Below are positions 1 to 8,508 of a stretch of DNA of 64,000 nt, one piece after another. A program made the translations under genes and the position numbers. The first letter of the stretch is position 1. Every line of letters starts with the position of its first letter. The DNA comes from Streptomyces lydicus (GTDB taxonomy: Bacteria > Actinomycetota > Actinomycetes > Streptomycetales > Streptomycetaceae), in assembly GCF_004125265.1 (NCBI RefSeq), contig NZ_RDTE01000003.1, positions 4,526,001 through 4,590,000 of the forward strand, read 5' to 3'. The notes under the pieces are model-generated. The model had not been told where the DNA came from. It saw only the letters and a list, made by a program, of their open reading frames with translations, and searched no databases.

Positions 1-1
1 G

Positions 2-304
2 ACGGTGGCCTACGCGGGGATCGGCACGGGGGTGGTGCTGCTGCTGGGACTGGGCGCGTGGACGCTGGTGGCACGGCGGTCGATGGCCGGCGCAGCGGCC
101 GCGGCGGTCGGTCCTGGTGGCCCGGCCGGTCCTGGCGGCTCGGCCGGGCCTGGCGGTCCGGGCGGGCAGCCCTCACTGCCGGGGCAGCCGGGACAGTCGT
201 CGCAGCCGTCACCACCGGGACAGCCCGGGCAGTCGACACAGTCGACACGGTCGACCCAACAGGTGCAGCAGAATACGCAGTTCGGGCCCCCACAGGGCTG
301 GTAG
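2..304 (+). CDS. C-terminal end of an unknown membrane-anchored protein (partial)
   Basis: The reading frame is open at the left window edge and stops at TAG 302-304, so this is the 3' end of a gene that begins upstream. A GTG at 5 could be read as a start but has no room for a ribosome site inside the window. About 20 hydrophobic residues (AGIGTGVVLLLGLGAWTLVA) are followed by a basic turn and a low-complexity Gly/Pro/Gln tail with repeated PGG and PGQ units. This fits a C-terminal membrane anchor with a disordered cytoplasmic tail. No family is recognised. Confidence 0.5.
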   Translation, partial: TVAYAGIGTGVVLLLGLGAWTLVARRSMAGAAAAAVGPGGPAGPGGSAGPGGPGGQPSLPGQPGQSSQPSPPGQPGQSTQSTRSTQQVQQNTQFGPPQGW

Positions 305-360
305 CGGGGGTTTCAGGGGGCCGGCGGGCTTTTCCGCCGCCACCGGTCCGCAGCGTGGCC

Positions 361-1938
361 TCAGGCAGCCAGCAGGGCCCAGACGCCGACCGCGATGCAC
401 AGCAGCGCCACGACCAGCACCGGGATCGCGACCTTCGGGGGCGGTCCCGGTTTCCGGTACGGGACGGGAGGCGCGGTGGCCGGACCGGCGACGGGGGCAC
501 CGGCCGGGAGCCGTCCCGGGACCGGGTGCGGGCCCGCCGTATAAGGGCGGGTCGCGGAGTGTTCGTGGTGGACGACGGCCGTGGGCCGGTACACGGGTGC
601 CGGGTGCGGGGGCGGCGTCAGGGGCAGCCCGCCGGAGGCCGTGCCGGGGCCGGTCGGGACGCCGTGGCCGGTGGAGGCGGCGGTGTGGCCGGCAGCAGGA
701 CCACCGTGGCCGGTGGAGGCAGCGGCGTGGCCTGCGGCAGGACCACCGTGCCCCGCGGGCGCAGCGCCCTGGCCGGTGGACGTCATGCCGTGCCCGGTCG
801 ATGTCTCACCGTGGCCCATGGGCGTCTGACCGAAGCCGGTGGGCCTCTCGCCATTCCCCGTGGGCGAACCGCCCGGCACCGGCAGCGGCGTGGGTGTCGG
901 CGTCGGTGCCGGTGCCGGTGCCGGTGCCGGTGTCTGCGGAGTGCTCGGCTCCGGCGGGGCGATGTGGAAGCTTCCGGTGTCCGACATGGACACCTGCCCG
1001 GCGGCCGTGGTGCCCGCGGTGGCACCGGCCGTCGCGGGCCCGTCGGCGCCCCTTGTCCGCAGCGGCCCGTCCGTCCCGAAGCCGGCCGGGAGCGGGCCGA
1101 TGTGGTCGAAGACCTCGACGACCTCGTCCTCGAGCCCCGCCTCGGGCAGCAGCTCCGCCGTCGAGATGATCGCCTTACGCGCCCCTGTGGCCGTCCTGAA
1201 CCGCGATTCCGGGTCGGGGTGCACCAGGGACGCCAGCACCTGCCACAGCGGCTCCGGCACCCCCTCGGGGGCGTTCGGGATGCCGTGCGGGCCGAAGTGC
1301 CGGCCCAGGGCGTCGGCGTCCGGCTTGGTACCGGTGATCAGATAGAGCGCGACCAGGCCGACCGCGAACAGGTCGGCGGGAAAGTCCGGTTCGGCGCCCT
1401 GCAGTTGCTCCGGCGCGAAGTATCCGGGCGTCCCGACCACCAGATTGGCCTCGGTCAGCCGCGGCTCGCCCTTGCGCATCGCGATGCCGAAGTCCGACAG
1501 CCGCAGATGCGGCCGGCCCGTGCCGGTGGCCTCCAGAAGGACGTTCGCCGGCTTGATGTCCCGGTGCACCACCCCCTCCGCGTGCACCGCGGCCAGCCCG
1601 GCCAGCAGCTGGTCCAGGAGCAGGCAGACGAACCGCGGTGGCAGCGGGCCGTAATCCCCGATCAAGTGAGCCAGCGAGCCCCCGTTCACCAGATCCATGG
1701 TGAACAGGACCTTGTCGTCGTCCGCGGCCCAGCTCGCCGGGGCCAGCACATGCGGGTGGTCGATCCGCAGTGCCTGTTCGCGGACGAAGCGCAGCAGGGT
1801 GTGCGCGTCGCTTTGCTGCAACACCTTGGCGGCAACGTAGCGGCGGCGCCGGGCGTCCCAGGCGCGCCAGACCGCGCCCACCCCACCCCGTCCGATCGGG
1901 TCGATCAGCTCGTACCGACCGGCGAAGACCTCACCCAT
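361..1938 (-). CDS. Membrane-anchored serine/threonine protein kinase with Gly-His repeat linker
   Basis: 525-aa Hanks-type kinase. The N-terminal domain (about 1-265) has the glycine loop IGRGGVGAVW, the lysine in YVAAKVL, the catalytic loop HRDIKPANV, DFG in LSDFGIAM and an APE-like FAPEQ. A long disordered linker follows: an AP/TP run, then repeated GHG-type units such as STGHG and AAGH. One C-terminal hydrophobic segment (VAIPVLVVALLCIAVGVWALLAA) ends the protein with almost nothing outside, so there is no PASTA-like sensor. I chose ATG 1936-1938 because the kinase fold starts there; the open frame continues further upstream without domain content. It follows the XRE gene by 47 bp and is probably co-transcribed. 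Substrate unknown. Confidence 0.9.
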   Translation of the reverse strand: MGEVFAGRYELIDPIGRGGVGAVWRAWDARRRRYVAAKVLQQSDAHTLLRFVREQALRIDHPHVLAPASWAADDDKVLFTMDLVNGGSLAHLIGDYGPLPPRFVCLLLDQLLAGLAAVHAEGVVHRDIKPANVLLEATGTGRPHLRLSDFGIAMRKGEPRLTEANLVVGTPGYFAPEQLQGAEPDFPADLFAVGLVALYLITGTKPDADALGRHFGPHGIPNAPEGVPEPLWQVLASLVHPDPESRFRTATGARKAIISTAELLPEAGLEDEVVEVFDHIGPLPAGFGTDGPLRTRGADGPATAGATAGTTAAGQVSMSDTGSFHIAPPEPSTPQTPAPAPAPAPTPTPTPLPVPGGSPTGNGERPTGFGQTPMGHGETSTGHGMTSTGQGAAPAGHGGPAAGHAAASTGHGGPAAGHTAASTGHGVPTGPGTASGGLPLTPPPHPAPVYRPTAVVHHEHSATRPYTAGPHPVPGRLPAGAPVAGPATAPPVPYRKPGPPPKVAIPVLVVALLCIAVGVWALLAA

Positions 1939-1985
1939 TGCGCCCCGTCCGCTTCTGAACTCGCAACGTCCCCAGTGGCTGGCGG

Positions 1986-2534
1986 CTAACTCTGGTGCGC
2001 CTCGTAGTGGGCGACCGCGTCCGCGGTACGACCGGCACCGTAGACCCGGAGGAACTCTGCCAGTTCGGGGTGAGCGGGGGCGAGAGCGTTCGCCGCATCG
2101 ATGATGTCCCCGGCGTCGGAGACCGACCGCAGCAGCGACTGGATCTCCCGCACCACGCGCCGGACCGTGGTCGCCCCCGTCGACGACGTCTGCTGTGCGG
2201 TGTTGTTGAGCACCGAACCCCCCGCCGTCTTCTTGATCTCTTCCATGCGGTCGGTGGCCTCGGCGGCGCTGACGCTGCCGTCGGCGACCTGGCCGGCCAG
2301 GTCCTGCAGCGCCTGCACCCGCTGCACCACGGCCGGGTTGCCTATCTTCGCGCGCTGCCCGCTCATCAGCTGCGAGAGCATCGGCGCCGACAGGCCGAGC
2401 ACCGCGGCGAGCCGGGCCTGGTTGAGGCCGAGATCGTCGATGAGACGACGGAACAGCGCCCCCAGCGGCTCCCCGTACCAACTGCGCTGAAGCTCCCGGG
2501 CCCGCGCGGTGGCTTCCTGCTGTGCTGTGTCCAT
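1986..2534 (-). CDS. XRE-family helix-turn-helix DNA-binding protein
   Basis: 182 aa. Residues about 22-65 form a Cro/CI-type helix-turn-helix (LNQARLAAVLGLSAPMLSQLMSGQ). A helical C-terminal region follows, rich in Ala/Glu, that may be a dimerisation or partner-binding part. It lies immediately upstream of the membrane kinase gene on the same strand, so the regulator may be a kinase substrate or act in the same pathway; that is inference. ATG 2532-2534 is the natural start and the helix-turn-helix begins soon after it. The promoter must lie between 2535 and the divergent tRNA-Ala gene. Confidence 0.85.
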   Translation of the reverse strand: MDTAQQEATARARELQRSWYGEPLGALFRRLIDDLGLNQARLAAVLGLSAPMLSQLMSGQRAKIGNPAVVQRVQALQDLAGQVADGSVSAAEATDRMEEIKKTAGGSVLNNTAQQTSSTGATTVRRVVREIQSLLRSVSDAGDIIDAANALAPAHPELAEFLRVYGAGRTADAVAHYEAHQS

Positions 2535-2660
2535 ACCGTCTCCCCTGTCTCCCCGTCGCTTCGCTGCCGCGAATCTCGCGAAGCATCCTACGGAGAGCGA
2601 CGGTGTGCGGCGATACCCGGTCGGGAAAGCGGTCGGACACCAGGTACCCTGGTGCGCGAA

Positions 2661-2733
2661 GGGGCCTTAGCTCAGTTGGTAGAGCGCTGTCTTTGCATGG
2701 CAGATGTCAGGGGTTCGACTCCCCTAGGCTCCA
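2661..2733 (+). tRNA. tRNA-Ala (anticodon UGC)
   Basis: 73-nt cloverleaf. The acceptor stem GGGGCCT pairs with AGGCTCC and contains the G3:U70 wobble pair that is the alanine identity element. The D-arm has TTAGCTCAGTTGGTAGAGC, the anticodon loop is TTTGCAT (anticodon TGC) and the T-arm is AGGGGTTCGACTCCCCT. CCA is not encoded after discriminator A73. A strong terminator follows at once. The seven-gene accessory operon begins on the other side of that terminator. Confidence 0.97.
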
Positions 2734-2739
2734 CTCTTT

Positions 2740-2785
2740 GCACCCCCTCCGACCTGCGGAAACGCGGTCGGAGGGGGTGCTTTTT
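2740..2785 (+). terminator. Rho-independent terminator after tRNA-Ala
   Basis: A perfect 15-bp stem, GCACCCCCTCCGACC (2740-2754) against GGTCGGAGGGGGTGC (2766-2780), has an 11-nt loop and is followed by TTTTT. It ends the tRNA transcript. It also lies 14 bp past the MFS stop codon, so it may slow leftward transcription of the cluster. Confidence 0.95.
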
Positions 2786-2799
2786 CGTGCCCTCGCCCC

Positions 2800-4329
2800 T
2801 CAGTCGATCACCGGAAAGCGGCGCGGGGCGAGGAGGAGTGCGAGGACGGCGAGGGCCGCGGCCGCTGCGGCGCCGATGTAGACCCAGTCGACCGCCGTGG
2901 CGAGGGCGTCGCGCAGGGGGCCTGCGGCGGCGCCGGAGGTGGTGGAGGAGATCGCGTCGAGGGGGCTGCCTCCGGTGGACGGGAGGGCGGAAGGGGTCTC
3001 CTGCAGACGGGAGTTGAGGATCGCGTTGGCCAGGGCGCCGAAGACGGCGGCGCCGATGCTGGAGCCGAGCTGGCGGCAGAAGAGGAGCGAGGCCGTCGCC
3101 GTGCCGCGTTCCGCGACGGTCACCGTCGACTGGACCCCGACGAGCAGGGGGAGCTGGGTGATGCCGAGGCAGGCGCCGAGGGCCAGCGAGATGAGGGCGG
3201 GGTACCAGGGGCTGTGGGTGCCGGAGAGGGCCGGAAAGGCCAGCAGGACGGGGCAGGCGACGGCCATGCCGGTCATCGCCGACTGGCGGAATCCGATGCG
3301 CCGGTAGACGTGCTGGCTGAAGGCCGCAGAGATCGGCCAGGCCACCGACATGACGGCCAGCACGAAGCCCGCCCGCAGGGGATCGAGGCCCAGCACGGAC
3401 TGGGCGTAGGTGGGGAGGAAGACGGTCGGGGCGATGGTCATCACGCCGAGCGCCCCCATGGCCAGGTTGGCGGCGGCGATGGTGCGGCGGCGCCATACCC
3501 AGCCCGGGAGGACCGGATCGGCCGCGCGCCGCTCCACCACGACCGTGACGGCCAGCAGGGCGGCGCCGGTGCCGAAGAGGGCGAGGGACGGCGCGGAGAG
3601 CCAGGGCCAGGCGTGTCCGCCCTGGACGATGGCGGTCAGCAGGGCGCAGCCGGTGAGGAAGAGGGCCAGTGCGCCGGCCCAGTCGGCACGCAGGCGGCCG
3701 GCGGCGCGCTTGCGGGGCGGCTCGCTCAGGCGGCGGGCCAGCAGGACGAGCGAGACCAGCCCGAGCGGGACGTTGAGCAGGAAGATCAGGCGCCAGTCGG
3801 CCCAGGCGGTGATCAGACCGCCGACGGCGGGGCCGAGAACGGCGGAGCCGGCCCACACCGAGGAGATGGCGGCCTGGATCCGCGGGCGCTCCTCCAGGGG
3901 GTACAGGTCGGCGGCGAGGGTCTGGACGGTGCTCTGGATCGCGCCTCCGCCGAAGCCCTGGACGATCCGGAAGACGATCAGCGCGGCCATGTTCCAGGAG
4001 GCCGCGCACAGCGCGGAGCCCGCCAGGAAGAGGGTGATGCCGAACAGCAGGACCGGCTTGCGCCCCAGGGTGTCGCTGAGCTTGCCGTAGACCGGCAGGG
4101 ACACCGTGCCGGCGAGGAGATAGCCGGAGAAGAGCCAGGAGAAGTACGAGAACCCGCCGAGGTCGGCGACGATCCGCGGCACGGCCGTGGCCACCACCGC
4201 GCTGTCCAGGGCCGCCAGCGCCATCGCCATCATCAGGGCGAGGACGAGGGCACGGCGGCCGGGCGGTGCGGCCGGGCGCTGTGCCGTCCGCTGCGGGTCG
4301 GCGGTGCCGGGTCCGCCGGGGCGGCTCAC
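2800..4329 (-). CDS. MFS drug/product exporter, DHA2 type (14 predicted TM helices)
   Basis: 509-aa proton-coupled exporter. The first helix carries the family motif LDSAVVATAVPRIVADLGG. Motif A is seen as GKLSDTLGRKP after helix 2, and many evenly spaced hydrophobic segments continue to the C-terminus, consistent with the 14-TM EmrB/QacA group. The GTG start (4327-4329) overlaps the TGA of the ATP-grasp gene as GTGA, so translation is coupled. It is the last gene of the seven-gene leftward operon, which fits export of, or self-resistance to, the cluster product. Confidence 0.9.
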   Translation of the reverse strand: MSRPGGPGTADPQRTAQRPAAPPGRRALVLALMMAMALAALDSAVVATAVPRIVADLGGFSYFSWLFSGYLLAGTVSLPVYGKLSDTLGRKPVLLFGITLFLAGSALCAASWNMAALIVFRIVQGFGGGAIQSTVQTLAADLYPLEERPRIQAAISSVWAGSAVLGPAVGGLITAWADWRLIFLLNVPLGLVSLVLLARRLSEPPRKRAAGRLRADWAGALALFLTGCALLTAIVQGGHAWPWLSAPSLALFGTGAALLAVTVVVERRAADPVLPGWVWRRRTIAAANLAMGALGVMTIAPTVFLPTYAQSVLGLDPLRAGFVLAVMSVAWPISAAFSQHVYRRIGFRQSAMTGMAVACPVLLAFPALSGTHSPWYPALISLALGACLGITQLPLLVGVQSTVTVAERGTATASLLFCRQLGSSIGAAVFGALANAILNSRLQETPSALPSTGGSPLDAISSTTSGAAAGPLRDALATAVDWVYIGAAAAAALAVLALLLAPRRFPVID

Positions 4330-5633
4330 TCCGCGCTCCCCGGGTGCTGCGGGCCGCCGGGGCGGTAGCCGCCGGTCATCAGGGGGACGCCGAGCAGGGG
4401 TTCCAGGCGGCTCAGCAGGTGCTCGGAGGTCCGCTCGACGGCCGCCGGGTCGCTGTCCTGGACGATGAACCGGGCCAGCGCCTGGCCCCGGGCCACGTCG
4501 CTGCCGGGGCCGGTGCGGTACTCGCCGAAGCCGATGACCTCCTTGACGCAGGGGTGCCCCTCCAGGGGCGCCAGGGTCGCGTCGGGGCCGAGCCGGCCGG
4601 CCTCGCGGGGGAGGACGACGCGGACCGCGGTGCAGCCGGCCCTGAAGGGCGGTGCGGCGACGTCGTCGGCCCCGGCGAGGATGTCCAGCAGCGCGGCGTA
4701 GACCTCCTGCCCGGTGGCGTGGCGGTAGGCGGCGGGCAGGCCGCCGCCCATGACCCGGGGGTTGAACTCGACCAGGACGGGCCCCCGTCGGGTGACCATG
4801 ATCTCCAGGTGGAAGACGCCGATGTCGGCACCGATCGCCCGGCAGACCCGGCGGGCGTACTCCCAGCACGCGGTGGCCTGCCGCGCTTCCAGGCCGGCCG
4901 GGATGAACGACCCCAGGGCGGTGACCCCGTCGCCCGCCCAGCGGTAGCGGCCGCTGATGCACAGCGGGAAGAACCGGCCGTCGCGGGCGCCGATCTCCAC
5001 CGACACCAGCTCCCCCACCAGGAACTCCTCGATGAGGACACCGCGACGGAACTGGCCGCGCCAGTCCTCGGGAACCGCGTCGAGGCCGCGCTGCAGCCGC
5101 TGCCAGGCCGACCTCGCCTGGGCCGGGTCGTGGACGACACAGGCGAGCAGCCCGGCCGCCCCGGACGGTGGCTTGAACACCACGGGGTAGCCGATCCGCT
5201 CCGCCGCCGCCAGCGCCGCCTCCTCGTCGGCGGCGGTCGCGAAGTGCGCCGAGGCCAGGCCCGCGGCCCGCAGCGCCGCCCGGGTGCGGTCCTTGCGCCG
5301 GGCGGTGAGTACCGCCTCGGGCGCGGTGCCCCGCAGCCCCAGTGCCCGGCAGGCCGCCGCCACCGCCTCGGCGGACATCTCGTGCTGCGTGGTGACGAAG
5401 TCGATGGGGTGGGCGGCGTGGCACTCGGCCAGCGCCGCGGTCACCACATCGTGGTCGGTGGTGACCAGCCCGTCGACGAGGTGGTCCACCAACGAGACCA
5501 GGGCCAGGTTGGCGTCGGTGAGCGGGTACTGGGTGTGTGCGGACTGCAGATAGGTGACCCGGTGTCCCGCGCTCTTGGCCAGTCTGATGGCCTGCAGGGC
5601 AGGGGGGTTGGAGTCGACGAAGGCCAGGTGCAT
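4326..5633 (-). CDS. ATP-grasp carboxylate-amine (amino acid) ligase
   Basis: 435 aa. The N-terminal part is a Rossmann-like preATP-grasp domain. The ATP-grasp core follows, with nucleotide-binding YPVVFKPPSGAAG, the acidic LIEEFLVGELVSVE strand and the Mg-binding FHLEIM plus LVEFNPRVMGG. Enzymes with this layout activate a carboxylate as acyl phosphate and join it to an amino acid or amine, as in dipeptide ligases of the BacD or DabC kind. Start ATG 5631-5633 matches the beginning of the fold (MHLAFVDSN); the longer open frame lacks domain sequence. In this operon it is the likely amide-bond-forming step. The substrates cannot be read from sequence. Confidence 0.88.
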   Translation of the reverse strand: MHLAFVDSNPPALQAIRLAKSAGHRVTYLQSAHTQYPLTDANLALVSLVDHLVDGLVTTDHDVVTAALAECHAAHPIDFVTTQHEMSAEAVAAACRALGLRGTAPEAVLTARRKDRTRAALRAAGLASAHFATAADEEAALAAAERIGYPVVFKPPSGAAGLLACVVHDPAQARSAWQRLQRGLDAVPEDWRGQFRRGVLIEEFLVGELVSVEIGARDGRFFPLCISGRYRWAGDGVTALGSFIPAGLEARQATACWEYARRVCRAIGADIGVFHLEIMVTRRGPVLVEFNPRVMGGGLPAAYRHATGQEVYAALLDILAGADDVAAPPFRAGCTAVRVVLPREAGRLGPDATLAPLEGHPCVKEVIGFGEYRTGPGSDVARGQALARFIVQDSDPAAVERTSEHLLSRLEPLLGVPLMTGGYRPGGPQHPGSAE

Positions 5634-5674
5634 GCCATTCCCGGTGGGACTGAGGGGGCGGTGGGCGCGGGCGG

Positions 5675-6436
5675 TCAGCGGTAGTGGGTGACGCCGTCCT
5701 TGACGCGGTAGGCGTCGCGTTCGAAGAGCTGGAAGGCGACCGCGTCGCGGCCGTCGAAGAGCGCGCCGGCCCTGGCCATGTTGCGCCGCAGGAATCCCCG
5801 GGCGTAGTTCTCCGGGTCCTCGTCGGTGAGCGCTTCCAGGTAGGCGCGGTGCTGGAGCACCGCCTCGACGGCGCGGTCCTCGGCGCCCGCGACGTCCACG
5901 GCGTGCGTGGGGTACGGGGAGCCGGCGACGCCCATCCACCGCACGCCTTCCCAGGGTTCGAGGCCGTCCTCGGTGAAGACGTAGCGGTTGCCGGCATCGA
6001 CGACGGCGTCCAGCGCGGCCCGGCCGACGACCCGGTGGTCCGAGGTGTTCCAGGAGACGCCGCGCCAGTGCTCGTGGTGGTTGACCGTGAGCACCATGTC
6101 CGGCCGGTGGCGGCGGATGGCGGTGGCGAACTCCCGGCGCAGCGCCAGGGAGTCGGTGATCAGCCCGTCCGGGTGGTCCAGGAAGTCCACCGAGGTCACC
6201 CCGGCGACCGCCGAGCTCGCGCGCTGCTCCCGTTCCCGCAGCGGCCTGGCCGTCTCCGGGGCGCAGCCGTCGATGCCCGCCTCGCCGCGGCTGGCCAGGA
6301 CGTAGGCGATCTCCTTGCCGCTGCCGGTCCAGGTGATCACCGCCGGGCCCATGGCGTACTCGATGTCGTCGGGGTGCGCCACCAGCGCCAGCCCGCGCGA
6401 CCAGTCGGTGGGCATCTCCTTGAGCCGTTCCGTCAT
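5675..6436 (-). CDS. PIG-L/LmbE-family zinc deacetylase
   Basis: 253 aa. The family signature AHPDD lies at residues 20-24 and supplies the zinc ligands His21 and Asp24. A distal His-rich stretch (NHHEHWRGVSWNTSDHRVVG) carries the remaining ligand and substrate-binding residues. Characterised members remove N-acetyl from GlcNAc conjugates (MshB, LmbE-like proteins, antibiotic deacetylases). ATG 6434-6436 overlaps the aminotransferase stop as ATGA. A deacetylase in the pathway suggests an N-acyl-protected or amino-sugar-linked intermediate, which is inference. Confidence 0.88.
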   Translation of the reverse strand: MTERLKEMPTDWSRGLALVAHPDDIEYAMGPAVITWTGSGKEIAYVLASRGEAGIDGCAPETARPLREREQRASSAVAGVTSVDFLDHPDGLITDSLALRREFATAIRRHRPDMVLTVNHHEHWRGVSWNTSDHRVVGRAALDAVVDAGNRYVFTEDGLEPWEGVRWMGVAGSPYPTHAVDVAGAEDRAVEAVLQHRAYLEALTDEDPENYARGFLRRNMARAGALFDGRDAVAFQLFERDAYRVKDGVTHYR

Positions 6437-7557
6437 CGTTGCTCCCTGCTCTCGGGGTGGGTGCCGCTCGGGTGGGTGCCGCTCCCGGCGGCGGTGGGGT
6501 GGCCGTCCAGTACGGCGTCGATCCGCCGCAGGCCCTCGGCCAGGACGTCCGGCTCCCGGGCGAAGGTGAGGCGGAGGCCGTGCTCGGTGCCGAACACCTC
6601 GGCCGGCATCAGCAGCACCCGCTCCCGGCGCAGCACCTCGCGGCAGAACTCCAGCGAGGACGGCAGGCCGGGGGTGTGCAGCCAGGCGTACGGGGTGCCC
6701 TCCGGCTGCCACATCCGCAGCGTGCCGCGGTGCCGGGCGGCCCAGCGCTCCAGCGTCCGCAGGCCGTCGGTGATCAGCTGCCGGTAGCGCCGCACATGCT
6801 CCTCGCGGCGCTCCAGGATCCCGGTGGCCAGCTGTTCCAGGACCACCGAGTTGGTGACGGTGGTGAAGTGCTTGTACTGCATGGCTGCGTCCACGACCTC
6901 GGGCGGGCCGCACATCCAGCCGACCCGCAGGCCCGGGACCCCGTAGACCTTGGAGACGCTGGAGACGGAGACGGCGTTTTCGTACGCCCCGACCCAGGAG
7001 TCGGCGCCGAGGTCGGCGACGTACTCCTCGTCGAGGATCAGATGGCCGCCGTGCCCGCGCAGCGCCTCGGCCAGTTCCTTGATGCCCTCTGCGGTGACCT
7101 TCCGGCCGGTCGGATTGCACGGCGAGTTGAGCACCACGGCCCGGGTGCGGGGGCCGATCCTGCGCAGCGCCGCGGCGATGTCCGGGCGGCCGTCGGCGGT
7201 GGTGCCGACGGCGTCCACCCGGCATCCGGCCCGGGACAGCACCGGCTCCGCCTGCTGCCAGCCGGGGGTGAAGATCACGGCGTGGTCACCCGCGGACAGC
7301 AGGGTGCGGTAGAGGAGGTAGAGGGCTTCCTGACCGCCGTGGGTGATGCCTATGTGGGACGGATCGCGGCCGTAGAGGCCGGCCACGAGGTGGCGCAGCG
7401 GGGCGGTGCCCCGGTTGTTGCCGTAGTCGAGGAGGCAGTCGGCGGGCAGGGCGTGGTCGGACAGGCGGCTGCCGCCCACATAGCTGTCGCCGAGGTCGAT
7501 GTCGTAGTGGCCGTGGGCCTCGTCGAAGTACCACTGCCGCATGGTGATCTCGGTCAT
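6433..7557 (-). CDS. PLP-dependent fold-type I aminotransferase-like enzyme (capreomycidine synthase-like)
   Basis: 374 aa. Hallmarks are the cofactor-phosphate region THGGQEALYL, the asparagine motif NSPCNPTG (Asn148), Asp176 in LILDEEY, the Schiff-base lysine Lys203 in SVSKVYG and the arginine in GLRVGW. The overall pattern, including SKVYGVPGLRVGW, resembles VioD-type capreomycidine synthases and class I/II aminotransferases, so it may transaminate or do beta/gamma-replacement chemistry on a hydroxylated amino acid. ATG 7555-7557 overlaps the upstream stop (ATGA). Its partner oxygenases in the operon could supply a hydroxylated substrate. Confidence 0.85.
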   Translation of the reverse strand: MTEITMRQWYFDEAHGHYDIDLGDSYVGGSRLSDHALPADCLLDYGNNRGTAPLRHLVAGLYGRDPSHIGITHGGQEALYLLYRTLLSAGDHAVIFTPGWQQAEPVLSRAGCRVDAVGTTADGRPDIAAALRRIGPRTRAVVLNSPCNPTGRKVTAEGIKELAEALRGHGGHLILDEEYVADLGADSWVGAYENAVSVSSVSKVYGVPGLRVGWMCGPPEVVDAAMQYKHFTTVTNSVVLEQLATGILERREEHVRRYRQLITDGLRTLERWAARHRGTLRMWQPEGTPYAWLHTPGLPSSLEFCREVLRRERVLLMPAEVFGTEHGLRLTFAREPDVLAEGLRRIDAVLDGHPTAAGSGTHPSGTHPESREQR

Positions 7558-8498
7558 GAGGCCAGCCGCCTGCGGAATGCCGGGGCCCACCGGCCGGCCA
7601 CGACGGGCCGGACCGGGCCGGTCAGGGTGACCTCGCCGCCGTCGGAGATGCCGACGTCGAGGCGCCCGCCGGGCATCTCGACGGTGACCTCCGGGCCGGT
7701 CAGCCCGAGGGTGTGGGCGGCGACGGCCGCCGCACAGGCGCTGCTGCCCGAGGCGAGCGTGTAGCCGGCGCCCCGCTCGTAGGCCTCGATGCGGATGCGG
7801 TCGGCGGCGCGCACCTCCATGAGCTGGACGTTGATGCGTCCGGGGAAACGTGCGTGGCCGGCGAGCTCGGGGCCCAGGCGCCGGGCCAGTTCCTCGGTGA
7901 CCTCGGTGCCGTCGAGCGGGAGGACGCAGTGCGGGTTGCCCAGGAAGACACAGGTGGCCGTCCATTCGCGCGCCGCCGCGGGCAGGGTTTCGCGCAGCAT
8001 CTCCCGGCGCGGACCGGTGGCACCGATCAGCTCGCTGTCCAGGGACGCCCGCCCCATGGAGACACGGACGGGTGCCCCGTCGCCGGGGTGGCCATCGCCG
8101 GGGGAGGCGGCGTCCGGGCCGGGGGCCGGGTCCACCAGCTGCACGGTGACCGGCCCGGCCAGGGTGCGGACGGTGAACTCCCCCTCCTCGGTCCAGCCGT
8201 GGTCGCGGAGGTAACGGCCGAAGATGCGCAGCCCGTTGCCGCTCTTCTCGCACTCGGTGCCGTCGGAGTTGAAGGTGCGCAGCCCGAATCCGTGCTCCTC
8301 GGGGAGCGGGCCGTAGAGCACTCCGTCGGCGCCGGGACCGTAGTGGCGGTCGCAGATCAGCCGGATGTTGTCCGGTGTCGGCGCGACCTGGCCGGCGGCC
8401 GGAGCGATCACCAAGTAGTCGTTGCCCAGGGCCTCGTACTTCACGAAGTCATGGCCGTCCGCCAGGTCGTGGCGAGGGGGCGGCAAGGGGTGCGGCAT
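7554..8498 (-). CDS. DapF-fold epimerase homologue with Ser/Ser in place of the catalytic Cys pair
   Basis: 314 aa, the diaminopimelate-epimerase fold with two similar halves. The first active-site motif reads FNSDGTECEKSGNG, where Ser86 replaces the usual catalytic Cys of the CGNG motif. The second reads GYTLASGSSACAA, where Ser250 replaces the Cys of ACGTG. The surrounding substrate-binding residues are kept (GNDYLV near the N-terminus, NPHCVL, ERGAGYT). With both acid/base thiols absent, classical two-base epimerisation is doubtful. In the wider superfamily such swaps accompany dehydratase or isomerase activity. This is very unlikely to be the housekeeping DapF. ATG 8496-8498 has a GGGGAGG ribosome site. 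Confidence 0.85.
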   Translation of the reverse strand: MPHPLPPPRHDLADGHDFVKYEALGNDYLVIAPAAGQVAPTPDNIRLICDRHYGPGADGVLYGPLPEEHGFGLRTFNSDGTECEKSGNGLRIFGRYLRDHGWTEEGEFTVRTLAGPVTVQLVDPAPGPDAASPGDGHPGDGAPVRVSMGRASLDSELIGATGPRREMLRETLPAAAREWTATCVFLGNPHCVLPLDGTEVTEELARRLGPELAGHARFPGRINVQLMEVRAADRIRIEAYERGAGYTLASGSSACAAAVAAHTLGLTGPEVTVEMPGGRLDVGISDGGEVTLTGPVRPVVAGRWAPAFRRRLAS

Positions 8499-8508
8499 GT
8501 CCTCCCCC

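Noticed and set aside
2661..2733. tRNA-Ala as an integration attachment site
   Set aside because: No second copy of the tRNA 3' end and no integrase gene were found in the window.
7554..8498. Housekeeping diaminopimelate epimerase
   Set aside because: Both catalytic Cys are Ser and the gene is locked in a specialised operon, away from lysine or cell-wall genes.
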